The notes below the pieces were generated by a model. The model had not been told where the DNA came from. It saw nothing but the letters and a program-made list of their open reading frames with translations, and searched no databases. Below are positions 43,630 to 50,934 of a stretch of DNA of 64,000 nucleotides, piece after piece. Made by a program: the position numbers and the translations under genes. Positions within the stretch are counted from its first letter, which is position 1, and every line of letters begins with the position of its first letter. Origin of the DNA: 2-02-FULL-55-14 sp964581115 (GTDB lineage Bacteria > Bacteroidota > Ignavibacteria > UBA10030); assembly GCA_964581115.1 (NCBI GenBank), contig CAZOMY010000005.1:42124-106123 (forward strand), in the 5' to 3' direction.

Positions 43630-44301
43630 TCACAGACCGTGACGATGCAGTAATCCTTCGAGAAGGCGGGCCCATACACCATACGCCTGAGGCGTCAAGT
43701 GGACGCCGTCGGTCGTGAACTCGTCTCGGAGACGACCGCGTTCCGAAAGCTCGGCGTTGAGGTCGACGAACTCGATGCCGCGCTCGAGGCACAGAGTCCG
43801 GAGAAGATCATTCAAGCGCCCGACCTCGGCATTCTTCTCATCGGCATTGCGCCAACGCGGCGACACGTGCAGGGTCGATTGCACAATCGGAGTGATCGAG
43901 ACATTGTGGAGAGAATCGAGCAGCGACGCGTAATTGCCCGCAACCTGCTCGGGAGTGTAGCCCGCGTAGAGGTCGTTGATGCCCCCCATGACGAAACAGA
44001 GCTTCGGCCGGAGTGGAAGGACGAATTCGAGCCGATGAAGGAAGCCGACCAGATTGTCGCCGCCGATGCCTCGGTTGATGACATGCGGCCTGCCGAGCAG
44101 TTCGCTCCACTCGGCGCCGGCCGTAATGGAGTTGCCCAGCATGACCACGTCGGCCCGCTCAGGCTTGTAGAGTCTCCACATCCCGGTCAGATGCCGGTAG
44201 TGGGTGCTCTTGAGATAGAGGGAATCGAGCGAGGCGGTGGATTGGGAGAACACTGGCGTGAGCGCACACGCCATAACGACTATCAAGGCAACGCATCGCA
44301 T
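43630..44301 (-). CDS. Secreted SGNH/GDSL-family hydrolase
   Basis: A 223-aa protein. The signal peptide is MRCVALIVVMACALTPVFS. Block I is DVVMLGNSITAG with the nucleophilic Ser, block II NRGIGGDN with Gly, block III MGGINDLYAG with Asn, block V DGVHLTPQAY with the Asp-x-x-His dyad. It is a probable acetylesterase or lysophospholipase acting outside the cytoplasm. ATG at 44301 has GGGA upstream and starts the signal peptide. Confidence 0.9.
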   Translation of the reverse strand: MRCVALIVVMACALTPVFSQSTASLDSLYLKSTHYRHLTGMWRLYKPERADVVMLGNSITAGAEWSELLGRPHVINRGIGGDNLVGFLHRLEFVLPLRPKLCFVMGGINDLYAGYTPEQVAGNYASLLDSLHNVSITPIVQSTLHVSPRWRNADEKNAEVGRLNDLLRTLCLERGIEFVDLNAELSERGRLRDEFTTDGVHLTPQAYGVWARLLEGLLHRHGL

Positions 44302-44424
44302 ATGATTCCCGCCAAGTGAGAAACGTGTCACAGAGACCCACAAAGATACTGCCGAGTTCCACAGAGATGAAGATAGTAATGTTTTCTGTCCGGTTCGTCT
44401 GTGGGACCATGCCCTAAGAATGAA

Positions 44425-44454
44425 ACAAGCCCGAGGATGTCACCCCGAGCTTGT
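44425..44454 (-). terminator. Terminator downstream of thioredoxin
   Basis: ACAAGCCCGAGG (44425-44436) pairs with CCCCGAGCTTGT (44443-44454) allowing G-U pairs. On minus TTTCATTCTT follows. Confidence 0.6.
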
Positions 44455-44507
44455 CCCTTCGCTCTGTGGATCTCTATGCCAGCTCTGTGGAAATCTGTGT
44501 CCCGCTT

Positions 44508-44876
44508 TCACCCTTGCGTCGGCGGCGCCAGCAGCTCCTTCTCGATCGCCTCTTTGAGGGCTTCTTTCGGCAGAGCTCCGACCGCCATCTTGGGCTGGCC
44601 GGTCTTGGGGACGAACAGCATCGAAGGGATGCTGCGGATGCCGAACACTCCAGCCACTTCTTGCTCGTCATCAACGTTCACTTTGTAGACATCGATCTTG
44701 CCCTCGTACTCCTTCGACAGCTCGTCGAGGACGGGTCCCACCATCCGGCAGGGGCCGCACCAGGGCGCCCAGAAGTCGATCACGGCCGGCCGCTCGCCGG
44801 CGAACTTCCACTCAGAGTTCGTGTCGTAGTTGAAGACCTTATCCTTGAATTCCTGGGTGTTCAGATGCGTTGACAT
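44508..44876 (-). CDS. Thioredoxin
   Basis: A 122-aa thioredoxin. FWAPWCGPCRMVGPVL carries the WCGPC active site near residue 40, the cis-Pro is in RSIPSMLF, and KVNVDDEQEVAGVFGI is the usual core. It has no signal peptide, so it is cytoplasmic. ATG at 44876 has GGAG six bases upstream. It sits at the end of the sulfur island and could reduce persulfides or regenerate the neighbouring sulfurtransferases. Confidence 0.95.
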   Translation of the reverse strand: MSTHLNTQEFKDKVFNYDTNSEWKFAGERPAVIDFWAPWCGPCRMVGPVLDELSKEYEGKIDVYKVNVDDEQEVAGVFGIRSIPSMLFVPKTGQPKMAVGALPKEALKEAIEKELLAPPTQG

Positions 44877-45003
44877 ATGGGCTCCGTTGATTCTTAGAGG
44901 GCGATCCACAAAGCCACACGAAGTGACATGAATTGACTGTTTGAGGTCTTCAACGAGTCATTGTGTTCGTGCTCAGTCGTACGACTTCGTGAATCCGTTT
45001 TTT

Positions 45004-45387
45004 TCACAGTGCTTCGATGACACGCCGTAGTCGCGCCTCGACCTCGGCTGCGATCGGCCTCATCGCCTCATTCTCCATGATTTCGACCATCACGGCCGGA
45101 TTGAACGCGCTCACCGCTGTTTTTCCATCCTTTTCATACACGATCACGTTGCACGGTAGCAACAGGCCCACTTCCTCTTCCGCGCTGAGCGCTCGGTGCG
45201 CGAACGGCGGGTTGCAGGCGCCAAGGATCGTATATCGTTTGAAGTCGACGTTGATCTTCTTCTTAAGCGTGTCCTGCACGTCGATCGTGGTCAGGACTCC
45301 GAATCCTTCCTTCTTCAATTCCTCCGTCACGCGCTCGATCGTCTGCTCGAAGGTGTGATCGGTCGTCTTGCCGAATCCGTATCTCAT
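45004..45387 (-). CDS. DUF302 domain protein
   Basis: A 127-aa protein of the DUF302 fold. FGKTTDHTFEQTIERVTEELKKEGFGVL, then IDVQDTLKKKIN, GACNPPFAHRALSAEEEVGLLLPCNVIVYE and AVSAFNPAVMV are the family hallmarks. The function is unproven; the domain often accompanies sulfur-carrier and YeeE/YedE genes, and the Cys of GACNPP and LLPCNV may matter. ATG overlaps the preceding stop (ATGA at 45384-45387). The open frame to 45705 is in another gene's shadow and is not used. Confidence 0.92.
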   Translation of the reverse strand: MRYGFGKTTDHTFEQTIERVTEELKKEGFGVLTTIDVQDTLKKKINVDFKRYTILGACNPPFAHRALSAEEEVGLLLPCNVIVYEKDGKTAVSAFNPAVMVEIMENEAMRPIAAEVEARLRRVIEAL

Positions 45388-45617
45388 GCCGACTCTCCCG
45401 GCTTTTGCGGTCCGGCGACCTTCCCGGACGGCCGGGGATGTGCGAGAAACCCGATGAGGGCGCCGTACGCCGTGCTGATCCAGGGGTTGCTGGTGATCGC
45501 GCATCCGCGTTCGCATCCAATGGCGGCATAGTACCAGTACCCGAGGCCGGCGCCCACGATCGTGAGCGCGACACGCTGCGACCAGATGTTCGACGCAATA
45601 CTCTTCAGCGTTGCCAT
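45384..45617 (-). CDS. DUF6132-type small membrane protein
   Basis: A 77-aa protein. One hydrophobic helix (VALTIVGAGLGYWYYA) is followed by IGCERGCAITSNPWIS, with two Cys separated by three residues and the TSNP sequence characteristic of this small family. A second helix is STAYGALIGFLA. It is repeatedly found with rhodanese and sulfur-transport genes. It overlaps the upstream rhodanese stop and the downstream DUF302 start, so the three are translationally coupled. Confidence 0.87.
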   Translation of the reverse strand: MATLKSIASNIWSQRVALTIVGAGLGYWYYAAIGCERGCAITSNPWISTAYGALIGFLAHPRPSGKVAGPQKPGESA

Positions 45618-45979
45618 GCGGCAATGCCTCCTTCCAAATGCGCAGTGGTGAATCCTGCCTTCTTCGCCCGAATGGCGGCAACCATACTACGGCTCCCCGT
45701 GGCACAATAGAAGATCACTTCGCGATCTTTGTGGCGCCGAAGTCCGTCAAGGCTCGAGCCCAACTGCGCCATGGGAACGTGTACCGACCCTGGGATACTG
45801 TGTTGCGAACGCTCCTGAGCGGTGCGAACATCGACAAGGACGGCTTGGCCGGCACGAAGACGCTCCTCAACCTGAGCACCCGAGTACCGCGGAATGTCGC
45901 GCGCGACATACCATCGGCGGGCCCGGACGATGAGCCACAGCGCAAGAGTGCCGTACAGGATGATCTGTCCCGATTCCAT
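45605..45979 (-). CDS. Membrane-anchored rhodanese
   Basis: A 124-aa protein. One N-terminal TM helix (IILYGTLALWLIV) is followed by a rhodanese domain: VLVDVRTAQE, VIFYCATGSRSMVAAIRAKKAG with the catalytic Cys and a six-residue loop, and LEGGIAAW. It is active-type, unlike the rhodanese encoded at 47295. It overlaps the DUF6132 start by 13 bases. Confidence 0.92.
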   Translation of the reverse strand: MESGQIILYGTLALWLIVRARRWYVARDIPRYSGAQVEERLRAGQAVLVDVRTAQERSQHSIPGSVHVPMAQLGSSLDGLRRHKDREVIFYCATGSRSMVAAIRAKKAGFTTAHLEGGIAAWQR

Positions 45980-46015
45980 GACGTAGGGATGGGATGCAGG
46001 TTCGTGGAAAAGGAT

Positions 46016-46606
46016 TCAGGAACGTCGGCGACGCGCGGACGCCAGCTCTTCGGGATCGTTGACGTTGGTCAACGCCAGCACGCCGACGGAGGGTTCCATC
46101 GTGGCGACATCGACGGCTTCATAACCGACCGACTCGAGGAAGGCCAGCATCGAACGCCGGCCCTCTGCGAGCGATCGTGCAGCCGGCTCCGCAAGACGGC
46201 GGTCGTAAACGGCACAGACCGGATGAAGCCGGTCGGTCCGCGGGACCGTGGCAGGCTTCCGGCCGTGCCGCCGGATCAGGCCGGATAGAAGGTCCGGGGT
46301 CAAGAACGGCAGGTCGCACGAAACGATCAGGGCCGCTTCCGTCCGTGCCGCCGTGAGCGCCGCGTGCAATCCTCCGAGCGGACCCGAGGCATGGTGTACG
46401 TCGGGAATGACAGGAAGGCCAAGGAAGGTGAGTTCTTCGGGACGGTCGCTGACGATCGTAACGCGGGAGACTACGCGGGCGACCGTGTCGGCGACATGCC
46501 CGATCATGGGACGTCCGCCGACGTCCAACAGCGCCTTGGGTGCGCCCATCCGTCGGCTCTGCCCTCCGGCAAGGATGAACCCTTCGACGGACGATGGACC
46601 GCTCAC
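46016..46606 (-). CDS. mobA: Molybdenum cofactor guanylyltransferase (MobA)
   Basis: A 196-aa protein. GFILAGGQSRRMGAPKALLDVGG is the GTP-binding loop with conserved Lys. VIPDVHHASGPLGGLHAAL and VSCDLPFLTPDLL follow, with the metal-binding Asp and the LHPVCAVYD substrate site. It attaches GMP to molybdopterin to make the MGD cofactor, which the PhsA-type enzyme nearby needs. The frame is open to an ATG at 46654; GTG at 46606 is preferred because it overlaps the previous stop (GTGA) and gives the usual N-terminal length. Confidence 0.93.
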   Translation of the reverse strand: MSGPSSVEGFILAGGQSRRMGAPKALLDVGGRPMIGHVADTVARVVSRVTIVSDRPEELTFLGLPVIPDVHHASGPLGGLHAALTAARTEAALIVSCDLPFLTPDLLSGLIRRHGRKPATVPRTDRLHPVCAVYDRRLAEPAARSLAEGRRSMLAFLESVGYEAVDVATMEPSVGVLALTNVNDPEELASARRRRS

Positions 46607-46947
46607 GACCGGCGAGAACGCTTCGGCCGACCTTCGACGACGTCGTCGATCCAACTCATGGCGGCCATGGCTGATGGGAACCCGATCGTTGGAATGGCCA
46701 TCAGGGCTACGTGCCGCAGGTCTCGCACATTGACGCCGGCCTCGAAAGCCTTCCGGACGTGTGCGTGCGCGCCCCCTTCAAGCCGGGCGCCGACGGAGAG
46801 CGCGAACTTGACGATCGCCTGCTCTCGTGTCGACAGCGTCCCATCGGCACGCACAGCCTTGCCGAGCTGTTCGTACGCCGCCGCAACGGACGGATGGTGC
46901 TTCGTGAACTGAACGAAGCGTTTGGGGAGTCTCTTGGATGCGGGCAT
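46603..46947 (-). CDS. Carboxymuconolactone decarboxylase/AhpD-like protein without CxxC
   Basis: A 114-aa helical protein of the CMD fold. LSTREQAIVKFALSVGARLEGG and AHAHVRKAFEAGV keep the Glu and the two His of the family, but the CxxC of AhpD-type peroxidase partners is replaced (GARLEGGAHAH), so classical disulfide chemistry is unlikely. ATG at 46947 is taken over a GTG at 47016. The stop overlaps the mobA start. Confidence 0.86.
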   Translation of the reverse strand: MPASKRLPKRFVQFTKHHPSVAAAYEQLGKAVRADGTLSTREQAIVKFALSVGARLEGGAHAHVRKAFEAGVNVRDLRHVALMAIPTIGFPSAMAAMSWIDDVVEGRPKRSRRS

Positions 46948-47294
46948 TGGAGAACGGGAAGAGGTTGTGGGTTGCGCCCCTCGACCACTCGAATCCCCCT
47001 CGATCGCTGCGCTCACTCGGGGTCGCTCGTGGCTCGGGGCAGGGTTTCAGAATTCGAATTTGAGGTGTCGGAGTTGAGGTTGCTGTTCACTGTTCACTGT
47101 TTACTGTTCACCGTTCACCAACCAGTGATCACTGTCCTCTGGCTTCTGTCCTCTGGGCTCTGCTCTCTGACTTTGGCTTTCCCAAGATAGCACGCCCCGG
47201 AGACTCTTGCACGAGTATTCCGGGGCGGGTTGAACGCACGAACTCCACTACCTCACTGCTCCGTTACTCCTCTACTCCACCCTCACGTCCTCCG
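46948..47294. other. Gene-free region with repeats and a strong hairpin
   Basis: CTGTTCACTGTTCACTGTTTACTG-type text occupies 47085-47120, then CTCTGGCTTCTGTCCTCTGGGCTCTGCTCTCTG. A hairpin CGCCCCGGA/TCCGGGGCG lies at 47193-47201/47219-47227, with an inner ACTC/GAGT pair. The hairpin is probably the terminator of the minus-strand operon ending at 47295. No gene is seen. Confidence 0.6.
47193..47227 (-). terminator. Hairpin terminator after the sulfur-transport operon
   Basis: A 9-bp GC-rich perfect stem with an additional inner ACTC/GAGT stem, 68 bases past the rhodanese-like stop. There is no clear T run. Confidence 0.5.
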
Positions 47295-47951
47295 CTAACA
47301 TCCTTCCTTTTTCTTCTTCTTACCCCCCGCGGCTGGAGTTGATGCCGTCGGTGCCTCGACCTTCGGAGCGACGATGGCAGGACGCTGAGTCACGGCCGGA
47401 CCGGCTCCGGTACGCGGTGAGCCGCCGAAGTACTTGCTGATTTCAGCGGTCCTAGCGAAGTTGATACGAGTCGCCGGGTCTGCATTCTCCGCCAAGGTCG
47501 GAAAGAGCACTTCGTCCTTCCATCCCTCCAAACCGCCGCGCAGAAGATAGACACCCTTGTATCCGAGCGAACGCAGAAGCATCCACGCCTGTGCGGAATG
47601 AATGCCTCCTTCCGAATACAGAACGATCTTTTCGTTCTTTCGCAGACCGTGGTCCGTCAACGAAGCCACCGGCACGCTTTCGGCGCCCGGAATGGCGTAG
47701 GTCGCAAACTCCTTCTCGGACCTCAGGTCGATAAGTCGATAGTCGGACCTTCCCTGAAGGATCCAGTCGGCCAGCTCGAGCGGCTCGACGTGGTCCACTT
47801 CCCTTTGAACGATGATCGCCAGCTCCTTCGCATCGATCGTGGCGGTGTGGCCCTGGTACGGGTCGCCGGCCACCACCGCCAACGCGCCCAGCACGAGGGC
47901 GATCGCAGCCAGACGCTGGTTGAGCGTGCTGTTCATGATCAGCCGTTTCAT
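47295..47951 (-). CDS. Exported/anchored rhodanese-fold protein lacking the catalytic Cys
   Basis: A 218-aa protein. The N-terminal hydrophobic segment is LAAIALVLGALAVVAG. The rhodanese fold has YRLIDLRSEKEFATYAIPGA, KIVLYSEGGIHSAQAWMLL and LLRGGLEGW. The loop residue that should be Cys is Ser (YSEGGIHS), so persulfide formation at that site is not expected. The tail is Pro/Ala-rich and ends in a five-Lys run followed by EGC, leaving a single terminal Cys. ATG at 47951 overlaps the YeeE/YedE stop (ATGA). Confidence 0.88.
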   Translation of the reverse strand: MKRLIMNSTLNQRLAAIALVLGALAVVAGDPYQGHTATIDAKELAIIVQREVDHVEPLELADWILQGRSDYRLIDLRSEKEFATYAIPGAESVPVASLTDHGLRKNEKIVLYSEGGIHSAQAWMLLRSLGYKGVYLLRGGLEGWKDEVLFPTLAENADPATRINFARTAEISKYFGGSPRTGAGPAVTQRPAIVAPKVEAPTASTPAAGGKKKKKEGC

Positions 47952-48559
47952 CAGGCATGCCCTCCCTTCTTCGCCGCCATGAACTTCTCGCCCCACTCAG
48001 CCGCGGCGAAAGCGCCGAGCGCCATCAGGACGACGGCAAAGACGAGCACGCCGTACGGAATGCCCGTCAGCTGCGCCAACGTCACTTGACCCATCGGCGT
48101 GGAGTTGTAGAATTCCTCGATCAGCGGAAAGACCTCCCCGAAAGCAAGGATGCCGGCGAAGATGCCTCCCAGATAGACCCATCCATCGGTCCGTCCTGTC
48201 GCCGCCGAGACGCACGAGGTTCCGGGACAATAGCCGCCGATCACGAACCCGAAGCCCAGCAGCAGTCCGCCGACGACCTGCGGGAGGAGATTGGTCGGGG
48301 TCAGATACACAAGGGAGAGGTCGACGAACCCGAGCACCGACAAGAAGTAGACGCCCAGCATCGCCGTGACGATGGCGGTGAACATCACCTTGAGCACGGT
48401 CATGTCGGTGAAGTAGAATTGCGCCGCCAGCTTCCTTGCGCTCCCGAAGCCGGCGCGTTCGAGAAAGAACCCGAAACCGATGCCGATGAGCACTGCAACG
48501 ATAAGACTCACCTCGTCGTTGAACAGGCCGTATTTGAAGAAGGGGGCGTTCATTGCCAT
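47951..48559 (-). CDS. YeeE/YedE family membrane protein, half 2 (TsuA/PmpB-like)
   Basis: A 202-aa protein with about five helices. GFGFFLERAGFGSARKLAAQFYF is the family N-terminal signature, and GGYCPGTSCVSAATGR has the conserved Cys residues thought to relay thiosulfate or sulfur in TsuA. ATG at 48559 is preceded by AGGAGA and overlaps the end of the preceding half by ten bases. Together the two genes equal one full-length transporter. Cargo is inferred as thiosulfate or another sulfane sulfur form. Confidence 0.92.
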   Translation of the reverse strand: MAMNAPFFKYGLFNDEVSLIVAVLIGIGFGFFLERAGFGSARKLAAQFYFTDMTVLKVMFTAIVTAMLGVYFLSVLGFVDLSLVYLTPTNLLPQVVGGLLLGFGFVIGGYCPGTSCVSAATGRTDGWVYLGGIFAGILAFGEVFPLIEEFYNSTPMGQVTLAQLTGIPYGVLVFAVVLMALGAFAAAEWGEKFMAAKKGGHA

Positions 48560-49119
48560 TGTCTCCTCATCACGTAGGCCAGCGCGTAGGCGCCGGCAAA
48601 CACGCACATCATGAAGGCCCAGCTGCCGACATTGAGCAGGGCGCCGCCGGTGAGAGCTTGTCCGCTCGTGCAGCCGCGGGCCAGTTTCGCCCCAAAGCCC
48701 ATCATGCCTCCCCCGATGAAGGCGAAAGTGAGCCGCGTGCGAACGGTAACGTTCGGGCCTTTTTCGGTCGACCGCCTGATGCGTCCCGCCAGTACACCCG
48801 ACAGAAAGCCTCCGGCAAAGACGCCGATGACCTCGAACAGAAGCCAGTCTTTGAGCGGGTTGCCTTCGGCGGCCAGGTATTCGCCGTAGAAGGAATTGCC
48901 TGCGGCGTGTTCCGGCGCGACCTTCGCGACGCCAACGCTGACAAGGGTCGAGAAGGCGCCCGATGCGCCCAGTCCACGACCCATGATGACAAAGGCGGCG
49001 AGGAGGACCAATCCGAGTCCGATGCCGGCCAGATACGGGTTCATGTACGGCTGAGGCGTCCGGGTCACGGCGTGATCGTGCCCGTGCGATTCAGCGGAAG
49101 TTGCAGCGTGAGTGGTCAT
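48550..49119 (-). CDS. YeeE/YedE family membrane protein, half 1 (TsuA/PmpA-like)
   Basis: A 189-aa protein. It starts with a His-rich cytoplasmic leader (ESHGHDHAV), then helices with GRGLGASGAF and GVFAGGFLSGVLAGR. FIGGGMMGFGAKLARGCTSGQALTG holds the conserved GCTSG cysteine. It contains an approximately 35-residue insertion between helices (PEHAAGNSFYGEYLAAEGN) typical of this half. It is followed by half 2 with a 10-base overlap. Confidence 0.92.
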   Translation of the reverse strand: MTTHAATSAESHGHDHAVTRTPQPYMNPYLAGIGLGLVLLAAFVIMGRGLGASGAFSTLVSVGVAKVAPEHAAGNSFYGEYLAAEGNPLKDWLLFEVIGVFAGGFLSGVLAGRIRRSTEKGPNVTVRTRLTFAFIGGGMMGFGAKLARGCTSGQALTGGALLNVGSWAFMMCVFAGAYALAYVMRRQWQ

Positions 49120-49254
49120 GTGAGGTCTTTCTCTGAATGAAGATAACGAGCCACAAAGAGCACAAAGGACACAAAGAGGATGAAAATGTTTCCGTTCGCG
49201 CCATGTCTTCTCAATGTTCGATGTGCTGTCTGCGTTCTTTGTGGCCAGGCTTTT
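49120..49254. repeat. Intergenic ACAAAGAG-type repeat
   Basis: GCCACAAAGAGCACAAAGGACACAAAGAGG at about 49150-49180 and GTTCTTTGTGGCC at about 49235-49248 form a loose inverted pair in the gap between the NrfD and YeeE genes. Similar text occurs near 6205-6230, 23352-23390, 44325-44375 and 50225-50270. Confidence 0.7.
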
Positions 49255-50202
49255 TCAATTGCCCACAATGCGCGTCCAATGACTCGCTTGGCCCGCATAC
49301 ACGATCACAAACCGCAGCGCGATGCCCCCGGCGATCACCATGATCGGCGCGATGGCGGTGTGCTTCACTTTGTGGTTCACGGCGAGCAGCTGGATGATGA
49401 GCGGGACGACAATGCCCAGCAGGATGACGAACACCCAAAATGCCGCCGCATAGGGGCCGGTCAACAACAACGCCGCTGCGTTACGGTGCGCCTGTGTGGA
49501 GGAGACGAGGCCGATGAAGAACAGGACGAACACGAGGAGCTCAAAGATCAGGAATCCATTGTCGGCTTTGGCGGAGATCTCTCGTTCGGTCTTGTCGGTG
49601 GTGATAAGGTGGACCAGCGCGGCCGCGGACGAGAGTCCCGACACCAAGAAGAGCACCCATAGCATGGAACTGCTCCAGAGCGGTCGGGCGCCGAGCGAGC
49701 TGAGAAGGATGCCCGTGTACATCCCCAGCACCGCTCCCATGATCATGTTCAAGACCCCGATGTTTTTCGCCAGCATCGGGCGGACCGCGATGAACCCCGA
49801 GATCCGGTCGAAGACGGGAATGCGGTTCCGGAACGGCTTCGGGATCGACACGAGGGCATTGATGAGGAGCGTCGGGTAGACAAAGATGAGGATCCAGGCG
49901 CCCCACGACATCGGCGATGTGACCTCAAAGGCCAGGTACAGCCTCCACACGTAGAGCTTGTGCTCCAGATCGAGAAACAGCGCGAACATTCCGAACGAGA
50001 GCAGCACCAGGCTCAGATGTGGCAAGTAGAAGTTCGAGAAGTCGCTGTGTTTGTGATGACCCTTGAACGTGAAGTAGCCGGCGATGATCATGAATCCGGC
50101 CACGAGGCCTCCGATGAAGAGATAGACCGGGATCTCCCATCCCCAGATCGCGAGCGACGGGTCGATCATGTGGTTGTTGCGGGTGGAGAAGAGCTCATGC
50201 AT
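49255..50202 (-). CDS. NrfD/PsrC-family membrane subunit of a molybdo-oxidoreductase
   Basis: A 315-aa protein with eight or nine helices. NHMIDPSLAIWGWEIPVYLFIGGLVAG at the N-terminus (split here by a short leader) and HLSLVLLSFGMFALFLDLEHK are typical of NrfD/PhsC/PsrC quinol-interacting subunits. It should anchor the PhsA-PhsB pair and exchange electrons with the quinone pool. It is separated from the FeS gene by 192 bases holding a CACAGAG repeat, so the operon is interrupted but collinear. Confidence 0.93.
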   Translation of the reverse strand: MHELFSTRNNHMIDPSLAIWGWEIPVYLFIGGLVAGFMIIAGYFTFKGHHKHSDFSNFYLPHLSLVLLSFGMFALFLDLEHKLYVWRLYLAFEVTSPMSWGAWILIFVYPTLLINALVSIPKPFRNRIPVFDRISGFIAVRPMLAKNIGVLNMIMGAVLGMYTGILLSSLGARPLWSSSMLWVLFLVSGLSSAAALVHLITTDKTEREISAKADNGFLIFELLVFVLFFIGLVSSTQAHRNAAALLLTGPYAAAFWVFVILLGIVVPLIIQLLAVNHKVKHTAIAPIMVIAGGIALRFVIVYAGQASHWTRIVGN

Positions 50203-50220
50203 GGCGAACCATCAAGGAAA

Positions 50221-50275
50221 AAGATGTGACACAGAGTTCCACAGAGATCACACAGAGACCCACAGAGGACGAGTG
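50221..50275. repeat. Intergenic CACAGAG repeat within the phs-like operon
   Basis: ACACAGAGTTCCACAGAGATCACACAGAGACCCACAGAGG occupies about 50228-50268, between the FeS and NrfD genes. Same type as at 49146 and 44330. Confidence 0.75.
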
Positions 50276-50394
50276 GTTGAGATTTGAACCTTCCGCCTCA
50301 GTGCTTGTTTCGGATTTCCACGAAGTGACCGCCCGCCTGCCATCGAAGAACTCTCAAGTCGGGCAGGCTTCGCGGCGCTTTTCGATATTCTTGC

Positions 50395-50934
50395 TTAGCT
50401 CAAATAGTACACGTGCGGCTCCGTCCCTGCCTCGGGGATCAACGCATGATGTTTCCGCGACGCCAGCAACTTCGACACGTTGGAATTGGGGTCTTCGAGG
50501 TCGCCGAAGTGCATGCAGTGCGTCGGGCAGACCGACACGCACGCCGGGTCCATCCCCTTCTCCACCCGATGGATGCAGAAGGTGCACTTATCCACGTAGC
50601 CGTCAGGATGCACGTAGCGGGCGTCATACGGACAGCTGGCGATGCACGCCTTGCAGCCGATGCACATGGACTTCTCGACGAGCACCACGCCGCCGTAGTC
50701 GTGCACGTGGCTGGCCCCCGTCGGACAGCAGTCGACGCAGGGGGGTGCTGAACACTGATTGCAGCGCTCGCTCCGGATCTCCATGTGCAGGGTCGGGAAC
50801 TTCCCCTGCGTGTCGTAGACGATCCAATCGCGGTTGAACCCCTCCGGCGTATTGTTCTCCGTCTTGCATGCGACAACGCAATCCATGCACCCGACGCATC
50901 GCGTCGTATCAATGACCATCGCGAGCCTAGCCAT
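50395..50934 (-). CDS. Four-cluster ferredoxin subunit (PhsB/PsrB/DmsB type)
   Basis: A 179-aa electron-transfer subunit with four Cys clusters in order: CVGCMDCVVACK, CNQCSAPPCVDCCP, CIGCKACIASCP, and CTFC...CVSVCPTHC. It passes electrons between the quinol subunit and the molybdenum subunit. Its start overlaps the PhsA stop by eight bases. It has no TAT signal; it presumably travels with the catalytic subunit. Confidence 0.95.
   Translation of the reverse strand: MARLAMVIDTTRCVGCMDCVVACKTENNTPEGFNRDWIVYDTQGKFPTLHMEIRSERCNQCSAPPCVDCCPTGASHVHDYGGVVLVEKSMCIGCKACIASCPYDARYVHPDGYVDKCTFCIHRVEKGMDPACVSVCPTHCMHFGDLEDPNSNVSKLLASRKHHALIPEAGTEPHVYYLS

Noticed and set aside
47295..47951. Active thiosulfate sulfurtransferase
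   Set aside because: The catalytic Cys is replaced by Ser in the loop, so it was annotated only as a rhodanese-fold protein.
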